This document shows, one piece after another, positions 52,347 through 61,650 of a stretch of 64,000 bases of DNA. A program made the position numbers and the translations under genes. The notes under the pieces are model-generated. The model did not search any database and was not told the origin of the DNA. It saw only the letters and a list, made by a program, of their open reading frames with translations. The stretch is from Bacillota bacterium (GTDB lineage: Bacteria > Bacillota > Clostridia > Tissierellales > Sedimentibacteraceae): NCBI GenBank assembly GCA_023453025.1, contig JAEXUD010000058.1, positions 1 through 64,000 of the forward strand, in the 5' to 3' direction. Numbering within the stretch: position 1 is the stretch's first letter; every line of letters begins with the position of its first letter.

Positions 52347-52907
52347 TTAAATGGTCTGTTTTTCATTGGTACTATCATCGATAGCTCTTCTTAAGTCTTG
52401 AATCCATACCAGTTCATTTTCGTATTCTCTTTGAATATTATCGCTTATAAAACTCCATATTATTTTTTCCAGCGTATCCGCTGTGTCCGATAAAGAATAT
52501 TTATTCTGTTTTTTATTTTTCTCCATTAGCAGCTGTATCTTAACTTGATTTTCATATCCGTCAAGCAGCATATTCAGTTCATTAGCATTAAGCTGCTTAG
52601 ACCATGCAAGCTGAATAAGAAAGGGCTTCTTTATTTCATTGGGCTCGGATGGAGAAAGTACCCATTCTTTTAAAGCATCAAGCCCTTCACCGGTTATCTT
52701 ATAGATTTTTTTTGTGGGAGAACCCTCCTGATGCTTGATTTCATTAGTCACTAAACCTTTAGCAAGCAACTCTGTCAGTGATTTATATATTTGATTATTA
52801 TTTCCTGACCAATACATAAAAGAAGAGCTTTGGATAACCTTTTTTATATCATATCCTGTCATTGGTCCGTGACTTAAAATACCTAAAATTGCATAACTGA
52901 TTGACAT
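52347..52907 (-). CDS. PadR family transcriptional regulator
   Basis: A 186-residue PadR regulator. The N-terminal winged helix-turn-helix begins ILGILSHGPMTGYDIKKVIQSSSFMYWSGNNNQIYKSLTELLAKGLV and the longer C-terminal helical domain (about 95-180) forms the dimer and marks it as the long Vir-type subclass. It is first in an operon with DUF4180 and DUF4003 genes. A dyad that covers its own -10 box points to autoregulation. Confidence 0.92.
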   Translation of the reverse strand: MSISYAILGILSHGPMTGYDIKKVIQSSSFMYWSGNNNQIYKSLTELLAKGLVTNEIKHQEGSPTKKIYKITGEGLDALKEWVLSPSEPNEIKKPFLIQLAWSKQLNANELNMLLDGYENQVKIQLLMEKNKKQNKYSLSDTADTLEKIIWSFISDNIQREYENELVWIQDLRRAIDDSTNEKQTI

Positions 52908-52925
52908 ATTTTAATCTCCTTTACT

Positions 52926-52968
52926 AATAACATATGTTAATTGTAACCTATGTTATTGGTGATGTCAA
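52926..52968 (-). promoter_or_regulatory. padR promoter with overlapping operator
   Basis: Minus-strand TTGACA (52968-52963), 17 bases, TACAAT (52945-52940). The perfect 9-bp inverted repeat AATAACATA / TATGTTATT (52926-52934 and 52949-52957) brackets the -10 box, and AACATATGTT inside it is the ATGT...ACAT type of PadR site. Confidence 0.8.
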
Positions 52969-53007
52969 TAAAAAAATATTAGTGCATTATTTTTTCTTCA
53001 TATAAAA

Positions 53008-53068
53008 ATATGCTCCTCCTGCAGTCAGCAGTTTCTGTTTTTAACTGTCTGCCATAAGGGGAGCATAT
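53008..53068 (-). terminator. imperfect hairpin terminator of the B3/B4 gene
   Basis: ATATGCTCC... pairs with ...GGAGCATAT across a long, partly paired stem, followed on the minus strand by ATTTTTAT. It is 8 bases beyond the stop at 53076. Confidence 0.6.
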
Positions 53069-53075
53069 CAATTTG

Positions 53076-53792
53076 CTATATTTCCAGTTCTCTGTTTGAT
53101 ATATTCATATATGCAATGTCGGCGGTACCGCCCAGATATTTTACGGTAAGCTCAGCAAGTGTTTCTGTTGCTGCTTTTAAATCACTGCTTCTGTCAGGGT
53201 CTACGGATTCTATAATAAGGAATGCATTTCTTGTATCTCCTGTCAGCATGGTACGCTGTCCGTCCCGCCAATTCCAGCATCTGCAGACTGCGCCCTCATC
53301 ATCCTTGTAAATAATTTCACCTGGCAATGCGGTGCTGTAATCTTCATCACCGAGAGCCATAAAAAGCTCATCTCCTGCTGCCTTTGTTAAAAGCATGTCT
53401 CCGCTGAATGTATCAATATCCTCACCTCCGCATGGCAGACCGTAATTGAGAGACACAGAATTATAAATATCAACCAGGGGGTTAAGTGTGCCTACTCCGG
53501 AGCCTTTTTCAACACGCTTAAGCAATGCTTCGATGGAACAGCGTACTCCCTTCTTTGTTTTAAATTTCTGATATGCTTTTCGCCATACGGAAATCACTTT
53601 ATTTTCACTGAAGATTTCCTCAGTCAGAAATTTCTCTGCCTCCTTATTGCTTTCCTCCAGCATCTCTATTATGTCAGGTCTTACATCCTCTGCAAATTCC
53701 TCACTGTTGTTAATTCCTTTTGCCAGCACCACAGCAATTTCTGCTTCGGGAAACAGTTCCCAAAATTCTTCTGCTATAATAAATTTACTCAA
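53076..53792 (-). CDS. B3/B4 tRNA-binding domain protein
   Basis: A 238-residue protein made of a stand-alone B3/B4 domain, as found in the beta subunit of phenylalanyl-tRNA synthetase. Landmarks are WRKAYQKFKTKKGVRCSIEALLKRVEKG, LNPLVDIYNSVSLNYGLPCGGEDID and CRCWNWRDGQRTMLT. Free-standing members are proposed to edit or bind tRNA or mischarged aminoacyl species; the activity here is not known. It starts at TTG behind a GAAGAGG site, 79 bases downstream of the MATE gene, with which it may be co-transcribed. Confidence 0.88.
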   Translation of the reverse strand: MSKFIIAEEFWELFPEAEIAVVLAKGINNSEEFAEDVRPDIIEMLEESNKEAEKFLTEEIFSENKVISVWRKAYQKFKTKKGVRCSIEALLKRVEKGSGVGTLNPLVDIYNSVSLNYGLPCGGEDIDTFSGDMLLTKAAGDELFMALGDEDYSTALPGEIIYKDDEGAVCRCWNWRDGQRTMLTGDTRNAFLIIESVDPDRSSDLKAATETLAELTVKYLGGTADIAYMNISNRELEI

Positions 53793-53871
53793 GCCTCTTC
53801 TCTCCTTCTTTATGACATCTTTATATTAATTACATTTTATCGTAATAAACTTTTTATGTCCACTTATTATA

Positions 53872-55224
53872 TTAAAGAATTGAGTCCGGCAGCGAACGGA
53901 TACCGCGATAAAATGATATGCCTGTTATAACAGCAGAAAATCCGTCTGCAAATGGTGCTGCGTACAAAATCCCATTTAATCCCCAAACATGTGAAAATAT
54001 GATAATTGCAGGAATCAAAAACAGTACCTGTCTTGTGAGAGTCAAAAACATTGCAGATCTGGGACGTCTGATTGCCTGGAAGAAATTCGATCCCAGAATC
54101 TGAAACCCGATTAGAGGCAAACACCAAAACCAGGCCCGGAGGGCATAACTTCCAAAGCTAATTAATTCAGGCTCCCGATTAAATAATGAAACCATCTGAG
54201 ACGGAAACAATCTTGTCAGTATCCAACCGGTTACAACAATAATTGTTGCTGCAATTATTGCAAGTTTTTCAGCCGATTTTATCCGGTCGTACTTCCTTGC
54301 CCCAAAATTAAAGCTGACAATTGGCTGTACTCCCTGATTGAGTCCGATTACCGGCATCAAAAGAATAGTCTGTACACTGTTGATGATCCCCATTCCCGAA
54401 ACTGCTATGTCTCCGCCATAAATAAACAAATTTTTATTGAGTATAACATTGAGCAGGCTGTTGATTATCTGCATCAAAAACCCTGGAATTCCAAGAGATG
54501 TGATGTGGAAAACCGTATCATTTTTAAGCCTCATGTATTTTAACCTGATTTTATGATGGCCCCGCTTGCCTAAAAAATACAACATAATCCATGTCATGGA
54601 AATACACTGAGACAGTATGGTAGCAAGCGCAGCACCGGCCATCCCCATCTTAAACACATAGATAAACAACGGGTCCAGCAGAATATTAGTTCCTGCTCCG
54701 ACAAACATGGTAATCATGGCGAGACCCGGTTGACCGTCAGCCCGCAAAAAGCTGTTCATTCCCATACTGACTACCTGAAAAATTGCCCCCCAAAAGATAA
54801 CTCTCATATAAGCGGTAGAGTACGGCAAGACTGTTTCGCTGGCACCAAACAGACTCAAAAGCGGAGCAAGAAAAACCTGTCCTAATATTAAAAACAGCAC
54901 TCCGCTGATTAATAAAAGAGTAAATGAATTCCCCAGGACTTCCTCTGCTTCCTCTGCTTTGCCCTCTCCCAGCTTTATGGAAAACAGCGTCGAACCGCCG
55001 ACGCCAAATAATACACCCATTGAAAGTAATATAATCATAATCGGAAATCCTATCGTGATACCGGCTAACCCATTAGAGCCGAGATCCGGCGCATTCCCGA
55101 TAAAAATGCGATCCACAATATTGTATAATGCATTGACAATCATGCCGATGATTGCCGGAACGGAAAACTTTACTAATAAGCTTGATACTTTTTCAGTTCC
55201 TAGCGGATTTATTTGTTCTGTCAT
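53872..55224 (-). CDS. MATE family multidrug efflux transporter
   Basis: A 450-residue protein with 12 membrane segments in two related halves (NALYNIVDRIFIG and GLAGITIGFPIMI near the N-terminus; NQGVQPIVSFNFGARKYDR in the second half). It would export drugs or other organic cations in exchange for sodium or protons. Its start overlaps the end of the marR-type gene by 4 bases, so the two are coupled and it is the likely target of that regulator. Confidence 0.94.
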   Translation of the reverse strand: MTEQINPLGTEKVSSLLVKFSVPAIIGMIVNALYNIVDRIFIGNAPDLGSNGLAGITIGFPIMIILLSMGVLFGVGGSTLFSIKLGEGKAEEAEEVLGNSFTLLLISGVLFLILGQVFLAPLLSLFGASETVLPYSTAYMRVIFWGAIFQVVSMGMNSFLRADGQPGLAMITMFVGAGTNILLDPLFIYVFKMGMAGAALATILSQCISMTWIMLYFLGKRGHHKIRLKYMRLKNDTVFHITSLGIPGFLMQIINSLLNVILNKNLFIYGGDIAVSGMGIINSVQTILLMPVIGLNQGVQPIVSFNFGARKYDRIKSAEKLAIIAATIIVVTGWILTRLFPSQMVSLFNREPELISFGSYALRAWFWCLPLIGFQILGSNFFQAIRRPRSAMFLTLTRQVLFLIPAIIIFSHVWGLNGILYAAPFADGFSAVITGISFYRGIRSLPDSIL

Positions 55225-55667
55225 TTATTCCTCCAAATTTCTCTAAAATCAGTGTTGTCCACCTTTTTCACCATATTTTCCAGAGCGGTGAACATAATAT
55301 TTACAGACTGTTCCTCCAACCCCTCTATCAAAAAGCTGTTCCATTGACGTAACAGCTCATAAATTTTGCTTTCCTGTTTCAAGGCAAGCTCTGTCAAAAA
55401 AATTCTGTTTGCCCTGCGGTCAACTGTATCCTTTTCTTTACGTACAAATCCTTTCTTCATGAGTGACTGAACCATTCTTGCAGTCGAACCCTTGTCAATA
55501 ACGAGAAAAGCCGACAATTCCTCCTGTGATACGCCGTCATGTCTAAATAAATATGTTAAGATCGGCAATTCAGACGAGGTAATATTAAGAGGCTTAAGCA
55601 CCGCATTCAAACAAACCTGGTTTTTCCGATACAGAATAGATACCAATCGACCAACGCTTTTTTCCAT
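55221..55667 (-). CDS. MarR family transcriptional regulator
   Basis: A winged-helix regulator of about 148 residues. The DNA-binding segment is LNITSSELPILTYLFRHDGVSQEELSAFLVIDKGSTARMVQSLMKKGFVRKEKDTVDRRANRIFLTE. The ATG at 55667 with GGAGG at 7 bases is chosen over a longer frame that begins in the promoter. It overlaps the MATE gene by 4 bases, and a twin inverted repeat covers its promoter, so it likely represses its own operon and lets MATE rise when a ligand binds. Confidence 0.93.
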   Translation of the reverse strand: MEKSVGRLVSILYRKNQVCLNAVLKPLNITSSELPILTYLFRHDGVSQEELSAFLVIDKGSTARMVQSLMKKGFVRKEKDTVDRRANRIFLTELALKQESKIYELLRQWNSFLIEGLEEQSVNIMFTALENMVKKVDNTDFREIWRNK

Positions 55668-55686
55668 CCGTTTCCTCCATACAAAT

Positions 55687-55733
55687 AGTTGACATAACAA
55701 CTATTGTAATCATTATTAGTTGTTGTGTCAACT
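55687..55733 (-). promoter_or_regulatory. marR-MATE promoter with twin operator
   Basis: Minus-strand TTGACA (55731-55726), exactly 17 bases, TACAAT (55708-55703). Two near-identical 17-bp arms (55687-55703 and 55717-55733) form a large inverted repeat, and each arm is itself an AGTTG-N6/7-CAACT dyad. One site overlaps the -35 box, the other lies at the start of transcription. Confidence 0.82.
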
Positions 55734-55937
55734 ATTTTTTAAAATTTAACAAACTTAAATTTACTTATATTATGAACGCGGATATCAGCAGTAAAACCAA
55801 TCTCAACGTTTTCAACCGGAGTGCATGCTTTAAATAAGATTGATATTATAATATCTTTGGATTATAATAATAGAACTATAGATTTTCATTTAATTCGTCA
55901 GAGATTGTGAAATTAAAAAATACAAAAGGGGATTTGC

Positions 55938-57584
55938 ATGCAGTATATAGCAATTATAGCCTTAGCTTCGCTTATCATAATAATTATATTGATTGTATCA
56001 CATATAAAATCAAACAACAGAATAAAATCATGGCTTTCAGAATATTTCGGGAAAATACCGAAGCAGAAGAAATGTGAATTTGAAAGCATTGAAAGCTATC
56101 ACCGCCATAAGGAAGCATTTCTTGGCAGCTCTGAAGCAATAGACGATATTACCTGGGATGATCTTGATATGAATATTGTATTTAAGCGTATCAACACATG
56201 CCTCACTTCTGTAGGTGAGGAATACATGTATGATGCCCTGCATCAGGTTCAAATCGGTGAAGAGGCTCTTTTGAAAAGGGAGCGTCTTATTGCCTGCTTG
56301 GAAGAAAATCCGGATATCATGCTGAAGCTGCAGATGAGTCTTGCTAAATCAGGAAAATACAACTACAGCGGTTTGGCTTCATTTGTTTTTGACCCCAGTG
56401 CAAAAGTATTGAAATATCCTTTTATGTATAACATTCTGGCAGTTGTTCCGGTAATATGCATCTGTATGGCCTTTTTTACACAGGCGGGTGTTTTATTGTT
56501 CATACTTGCAGGTATATTAAACGGTTTTGTTTATTATGGAACAAAATCAAAAATCGAAAGCGAGCTTTCAGCCATCAGATATTTTTCATCGGTATTGCAT
56601 TGCATAAATAAAATATGCAAAATAAAAGGCTTTGAGGAATTTCCTTTTTCCGGCGAGCTGAATAAAAGCTTCAATATATTTAAAAGCTTGAGAACAAGCC
56701 TTTCAGGTATTTTACGAAAGGATTTCTCCGACATAGCAATCTTTGCGGAATATGTTAAGATCATATTTCTTATTGACATCCGCAATTACAACAAGTCAAT
56801 ACAAAGAATTTCAAAATATTCAGACGATTTTCATACGATGTACAAATGCCTTGGAGAAATCGATATGGCGATTTGTGTGCTTTCGTTCAGGAAAAGTCTG
56901 CCCTTTTATTGCCGTCCTGTTTTTCATGGTGAAAACTCCATATATTTTGAAGAATTGTATCATCCCCTGCTTTCTGTCCCTGTGCCTAACAGCGGAAAAA
57001 TAAACCGCAGCAGCATTGTCACCGGCTCCAACGCCTCAGGAAAATCCACCTTTATAAAAGCATTGGCTGTCAACGGCATTTTGGCTCAAACAATTCATAC
57101 CTGTGCAGCAAAGGATTTTAATTTAAGACCTTCACTAATAATTACTTCTATGGCAGTCCGGGACAGCATTTCAGAAGGCGACAGCTATTTTATAAAGGAA
57201 ATAAAATCATTGAAAAGAATACTTGATAAAGTGCAGAGTACCGCCTGCACATGCTTTGTTGATGAAATACTTAAGGGTACAAACACAATTGAGCGTATTG
57301 CCGCTTCGGCAGCCGTGCTTAAATATCTGCACAATACGGACTGCCTTTGTATAACTGCTTCACACGACATTGAGCTTACCCACATTTTAAGCGGTGAATA
57401 TGACAACTATCATTTCCGCGAATATATTGCAGATGACGGAATACATTTTGACTACAAGCTCAAGGAAGGTCCGTCTCAAACCAGAAATGCCATCAAGCTG
57501 CTGCATTACATGAATTTTGACAGTCAGATAGTTGAAGATGCCGAATCAATGGTAAATAAATTCATTGATTCAAAGACATGGTGA
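55938..57584 (+). CDS. membrane-anchored MutS-like ATPase
   Basis: A 548-residue protein: one N-terminal membrane segment (about 4-22), a helical lever-like region, a second hydrophobic pair (about 168-205), then the MutS ATPase domain with Walker A GSNASGKST (about 363), TSMAVRDSISEGDSYF and Walker B CFVDEILKGTNTIER, ending in a TASHDIELTH segment. The mismatch-recognition and clamp domains of true MutS are missing, so DNA repair is doubtful. Related membrane MutS-like proteins occur in many Firmicutes and Bacteroidetes with unknown role. It is monocistronic, with AAAGGGG before the ATG. Confidence 0.85.
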   Translation: MQYIAIIALASLIIIIILIVSHIKSNNRIKSWLSEYFGKIPKQKKCEFESIESYHRHKEAFLGSSEAIDDITWDDLDMNIVFKRINTCLTSVGEEYMYDALHQVQIGEEALLKRERLIACLEENPDIMLKLQMSLAKSGKYNYSGLASFVFDPSAKVLKYPFMYNILAVVPVICICMAFFTQAGVLLFILAGILNGFVYYGTKSKIESELSAIRYFSSVLHCINKICKIKGFEEFPFSGELNKSFNIFKSLRTSLSGILRKDFSDIAIFAEYVKIIFLIDIRNYNKSIQRISKYSDDFHTMYKCLGEIDMAICVLSFRKSLPFYCRPVFHGENSIYFEELYHPLLSVPVPNSGKINRSSIVTGSNASGKSTFIKALAVNGILAQTIHTCAAKDFNLRPSLIITSMAVRDSISEGDSYFIKEIKSLKRILDKVQSTACTCFVDEILKGTNTIERIAASAAVLKYLHNTDCLCITASHDIELTHILSGEYDNYHFREYIADDGIHFDYKLKEGPSQTRNAIKLLHYMNFDSQIVEDAESMVNKFIDSKTW

Positions 57585-57641
57585 ATATTTAAGCTTAGTC
57601 AGCAATATAAAACAGTTTTACTGCCTCAGCCTTGGATGTTT

Positions 57642-58718
57642 TTATGTTTTTATCTGTTTTTTTTCTCTATATCCGGCACTGCAGCTTCCTGTCCCTTTAT
57701 ATTTTCTGCTGATGTAAACAGCTGCAATCAGAAGCAGGGATGAAAAATATGCAAATAATATTTTTATTACAATCCGGCTCATTTCCGTAAGACCGCTGTT
57801 TAAATAATATGGGATAAAATCGCAAAAGGACTTTAGGATACTGTAAATGCTTTCAGGTGATACAGGATTAAACCTGTATGGCATTCTGAGATTGATGTAT
57901 TTAACAGTTAAGAGCATACAGCACAGTATTAACAGGATAATCCCTCCCGAAAGCAATATTATTCTTTTAACTGTTTTGGCATTCCCTTGTTCCCTAATAT
58001 ATCTTAAGATGTCAACATCATACTTTTGTTCTTCATATCCTGATATGAGGCTGTTAAGCAGCTTCTTCAAAGCATTCATTAATTTAAATATTATATATAT
58101 ACATATTGCCATAAAGCACAAAATTATAATCTTAAGCAGGAGTTTGCCTATATTGTCATAATAAATATGAACTGACGGATTTATATCCCTTGATTTAAGT
58201 ATAGACAGAAAAGTATTTTCATCTATATTTACGCCGTCCTTATTTTTAAGCACGGCATATATCCTCTGCCGTTTTATATTTTGACCCTCAAGCATGCTCA
58301 TATCATTATAATATATGTCGCTGCTGTCTGTAATAACAGCATTTATCCTGTATTCCCTGCTATTAAATTCATGCTTCATGCCAAGTGGATAATATGCATA
58401 GTTTTTTTCGGCAAACTTATCTCCCATAAGAACCTCGTATTCACTCAGCTCTATATTTGTTTTTTCTTTAATTCTATCTCTAAGGAGAATATTTATATTT
58501 CCTTTGTATACCTTTGAGCTCTCTTCATTATATAGATCATATATCATCAGATAATCATATATCTGTGCCTGTTCCAGTGCCTTTTCAGTTTCTTCCGGAT
58601 CATGACAGCTGTTTAAGCATACTTCTGCTATGCCCTTGTAAAAATTGGACTGAACATACAGGTACATTAAAAGTGTTATAATTATAATTGAAAGAAGTGC
58701 GCATACCGTTTTTTTCAT
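57642..58718 (-). CDS. FtsX-like membrane protein, ABC exporter permease type
   Basis: A protein of about 358 residues with one N-terminal membrane segment (about 4-22), an extracytoplasmic domain of some 180 residues, then three more membrane segments (about 195-215, 250-275 and 320-345). This is the FtsX/MacB permease topology, but sequence similarity is faint and I could not name a subfamily. It follows the HlyD-like gene by 13 bases. MacB-type partners need an ATPase, and none lies downstream. The start ATG at 58718 has an AGGAG site; a longer frame to 58781 runs into the HlyD gene and is rejected. Confidence 0.6.
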   Translation of the reverse strand: MKKTVCALLSIIIITLLMYLYVQSNFYKGIAEVCLNSCHDPEETEKALEQAQIYDYLMIYDLYNEESSKVYKGNINILLRDRIKEKTNIELSEYEVLMGDKFAEKNYAYYPLGMKHEFNSREYRINAVITDSSDIYYNDMSMLEGQNIKRQRIYAVLKNKDGVNIDENTFLSILKSRDINPSVHIYYDNIGKLLLKIIILCFMAICIYIIFKLMNALKKLLNSLISGYEEQKYDVDILRYIREQGNAKTVKRIILLSGGIILLILCCMLLTVKYINLRMPYRFNPVSPESIYSILKSFCDFIPYYLNSGLTEMSRIVIKILFAYFSSLLLIAAVYISRKYKGTGSCSAGYREKKQIKT

Positions 58719-58731
58719 TTGAAGCTCCTGC

Positions 58732-60036
58732 TTAATCAATAACTCTGACCCGCATTTCATCCTCCAAAACAGATGAAGCATAATCAGCTATTAAAGTATA
58801 TCTGTCCATTGCTGCCGTACCCTGCCGGGCAGGCTCAACAGCAACCGTATCGTCTCCTACAGCAAGTATCTTGTATTCTCCCTGCTTTAGATAGTTTACT
58901 TTTCCCAAAATAGATTCTTCCGTCACCACTGCGTAAATATAACAGTAATTGCCGGATTTCAGCTCACCTATTGGCACAACCGCTGTTTTTTCAACCACAC
59001 ATTCGTAGGCTTCCTCCGATTGTGCCATAAATTTTACAGTGTCTGATATGTACACATTCTCTCTTATTCCATCTCTGAGGGAAAAAACAAGTTCATTGTG
59101 GTCCGGAAAGGACCGAACCGATTGAATTCCTGCAGACTCCTTCTTTCTCTCATCGCTTTTCCAGAAATACAGGCTGTGCTTGTTTTTAAAAATATTATCA
59201 TAAACCTCCCTGTCCAAAAAAGCTTCCATGTATAAATCCTCATTGGTATTGCACAAAGAATACCTTATTACGGTTTCGCCTTCATCCACAACCTTTTTGT
59301 CAGTTATATAATCTATATACACCTTGTCAGAAAGAAAATAAACCCCGCTGCTGTCCACGGTTATTTTATTTTCATCATCTTCGATAATTTCTCCCTGAAG
59401 CTTAGCCTGAAGGATTTTTATTTCCTCGTCAATACGGTTTAAGCTCATGGCATATATTTCTGTCTCGCTTTTGTGGCTGCTCAATTCATTCTCATATTCC
59501 TGACGGCACTCTTCCATAGCATCATTTTTACTGTCAAGCTCCTCCTTGGCTACGATTCCATTTTCATACAAATATTTTGCATTTTCATAATCTTCCATTG
59601 CCTTGTCATATATTTCTTTTAATTTTTTTACAGCTGCTTCGTCGCTGTCCAATTGCTTTCTCAAATTAAGCTTTTCTATTTCATATACCTTTATTTGATT
59701 TTGCAATTCAGGAATTTCCGTATCTGTATTTAATTCCTGCCTGCTTGTATCCAATATTATTATTTTTGCTCCCGGCTCAACTATTTGCGAATTCTTAACG
59801 TTTATTTCTGATATATACAGCTTCCTGTCAGCTTTTACTTCGATTGTTTCCCTTGAGACAACCCTGCCCGTGAAATAATCCTTCTTAATAAGCATACTGT
59901 TTTCCAATGGCTTAGTGACAGTAACTTCAGGCATAATATAGTTTCTGATTGTAAAAAATACAAAACCGATAACAATTACAATGCTTAGAAAAGCAAAAAA
60001 TATTTTTAAAAGTTTATCAAAGAATCCGGATTTCAC
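58732..60036 (-). CDS. HlyD-like membrane fusion (adaptor) protein
   Basis: A 434-residue adaptor with an N-terminal membrane anchor (about 10-30), a biotinyl-lipoyl-like half motif (DYFTGRVVSRETIEVKADRKLYISEINVKNSQIVEPGAKIIIL), a coiled-coil hairpin (about 105-210, ELQNQIKVYEIEK through LNRIDEEIKILQAKLQ) and a beta-barrel C-terminal half. Such adaptors work with ABC or other exporters across the Gram-positive envelope. It starts 4 bases after the second importer permease and is followed by an FtsX-like permease, so an exporter module is fused to an importer operon. Confidence 0.88.
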   Translation of the reverse strand: MKSGFFDKLLKIFFAFLSIVIVIGFVFFTIRNYIMPEVTVTKPLENSMLIKKDYFTGRVVSRETIEVKADRKLYISEINVKNSQIVEPGAKIIILDTSRQELNTDTEIPELQNQIKVYEIEKLNLRKQLDSDEAAVKKLKEIYDKAMEDYENAKYLYENGIVAKEELDSKNDAMEECRQEYENELSSHKSETEIYAMSLNRIDEEIKILQAKLQGEIIEDDENKITVDSSGVYFLSDKVYIDYITDKKVVDEGETVIRYSLCNTNEDLYMEAFLDREVYDNIFKNKHSLYFWKSDERKKESAGIQSVRSFPDHNELVFSLRDGIRENVYISDTVKFMAQSEEAYECVVEKTAVVPIGELKSGNYCYIYAVVTEESILGKVNYLKQGEYKILAVGDDTVAVEPARQGTAAMDRYTLIADYASSVLEDEMRVRVID

Positions 60037-60040
60037 TGCT

Positions 60041-60865
60041 TTACCTTCTTTCGTCGCTGATTTTTAGTACCATCACTTTAAGCTTGTCTCTGATTTTCAT
60101 AAACACATATATAACAGGAAACATAAACAAAACACTGCCTGCATAAAAAATCTCCCTGTAGCTTTCATAAAGGGTATTTAAATAAATGGACACAGGCATT
60201 TTTGACATAGTATTTAAAAATATGAGGGGCTGTTCGATTAAATTCCAGTTTTCAATAAAAATCAAAAGACACAAGGCTGCTATGGCGTTTTTGGAATATG
60301 GCAATACCACATGAATCAATATCTCAAAATTTGATGCACCATCTATTTTTGCAATCTCATAATAGCTTTGGGGTATTGATTCAAAAAACTGCTTGAGAAA
60401 AAACACTCCGAGTGTGCTGAATACCCCCGGCAAAATAACCGCTAAATGAGTATTGAATAATCTTAATCCCAGATATCTCTCTATGGAATTGTACAAAAGC
60501 ACATTTGGTATCAACGTTATCTGCAACGGAAGAAGCATAAAAAATGTATAAATCAAAAACAATATTTCCGAAAACCTGCTTTTTTTCACAGCCAGGTAAT
60601 ATGCGGCACTTATGCTTACAATTATCTGCCCTGCCAAAACCCCCGCAGTCATTGCAGCCGAATTTATATAAAGCTTGAAATATTCATTTTTTTCAACACT
60701 TATTTCATAATACTGCTGAATATTAAATACCTCCGGAACTATTTCCATATCATTATTTCTCAATTGATACTCATCCATAAAGGAATGGGATATGGTATAT
60801 AGTATGGGAAACATAAATATTAATATAATAAGTACAGAAAGAAATTTAACCGAAAATTTTTTCAT
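60041..60865 (-). CDS. carbohydrate ABC transporter permease, MalG-type
   Basis: A 274-residue permease of the MalG class: six membrane segments and the EAA loop YEIAKIDGASNFEILIHVVLPYSKNAI at about residue 185. It is the second permease of the importer (8 bases after the first), which should accept a sugar or related solute from the lipoprotein encoded at 62676. The frame is intact and the start is an ATG. Substrate cannot be told from sequence. Confidence 0.93.
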   Translation of the reverse strand: MKKFSVKFLSVLIILIFMFPILYTISHSFMDEYQLRNNDMEIVPEVFNIQQYYEISVEKNEYFKLYINSAAMTAGVLAGQIIVSISAAYYLAVKKSRFSEILFLIYTFFMLLPLQITLIPNVLLYNSIERYLGLRLFNTHLAVILPGVFSTLGVFFLKQFFESIPQSYYEIAKIDGASNFEILIHVVLPYSKNAIAALCLLIFIENWNLIEQPLIFLNTMSKMPVSIYLNTLYESYREIFYAGSVLFMFPVIYVFMKIRDKLKVMVLKISDERR

Positions 60866-60873
60866 GACCGCTC

Positions 60874-61650
60874 CTACAAGGACATGTTTATTTTATGCTT
60901 TTTACCTAATCTCAATATTAAAAACAGCAGTACAAATATGAACGCAAGAAGTATATCGGCTCCAGCCATAAGTGTATCCAGACTTAATTCCTTGAGCTTT
61001 AGGTGAAGAAAATTCTGTATCATAAACATTCTGTAATCAGGATATTCTCCAAATACAGCATATGTCATCCTGAAAATCTTCAGAGAGTTATATGTGCTCA
61101 CTATAACGGCAAGCACAAGTGCCTCGCTGTGAAGGGGCAGCATTATGGAAAAAATCGTCCTTAGTGTTCCGGACCCGTCCAGATATGCAGCTTCTTCAAT
61201 GCTTTTATCTCTGTTTTTCAATGATATAAGAAAAATAATATAGGTATACCCTATACAGCTCCATAAGAATATAAATCCCACTATGAACAGTCCGTTTATA
61301 TTTTCCAAAACGGAGCTTGAAGCCATTTCCCTGAAAAATCCCGATACAGAAGAAGCCGGCACCGTAATCGGCAATATAACCGCCGCCTGAACCCAAAAGC
61401 TCAGCTTAAGATATTCTGTAGCAAAGGCTGTAACAAACCCCAAAATAACAGCAAGCGGAATAAATACGGACATGAATATAACTGTATTTTTAATCGATAT
61501 AATAAATCCCATATTTGAAAAAATATCTGCAAAGGAGCTGTTTGATGAAAAGAAAACATATTTTTGAGCTGTTATAAAAGGGATCAAATACTAAGCCGCA
61601 ACTCCCAAGATGCTTGGAAGTATATATTTCATCATGCCGTATTTTTTCAT
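60874..61650 (-). pseudogene. MalF-type ABC permease with in-frame amber stop at codon 20
   Basis: The natural start is the ATG at 61650, which overlaps the TGA stop of the upstream ATPase gene in an ATGA. Translation then reads MKKYGMMKYILPSILGVAA and meets TAG at 61593-61591, after which the same frame continues YLIPFITAQKYVF and through the EAA loop (KSIEEAAYLDGSGTLRTIFSIMLPLH) to the end, about 258 codons in all. The stop falls inside the first membrane segment. Either the gene is newly inactivated, read through, or restarted at TTG 61587, which would give a 237-residue protein that lacks the first transmembrane segment. The remainder shows no other defect. Confidence 0.82.

Noticed and set aside
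55739..55860. Minus-strand coding-like fragment ending just before the marR promoter
   Set aside because: About 40 codons without a start and with no recognisable family; kept only as a remark among possible remnants.
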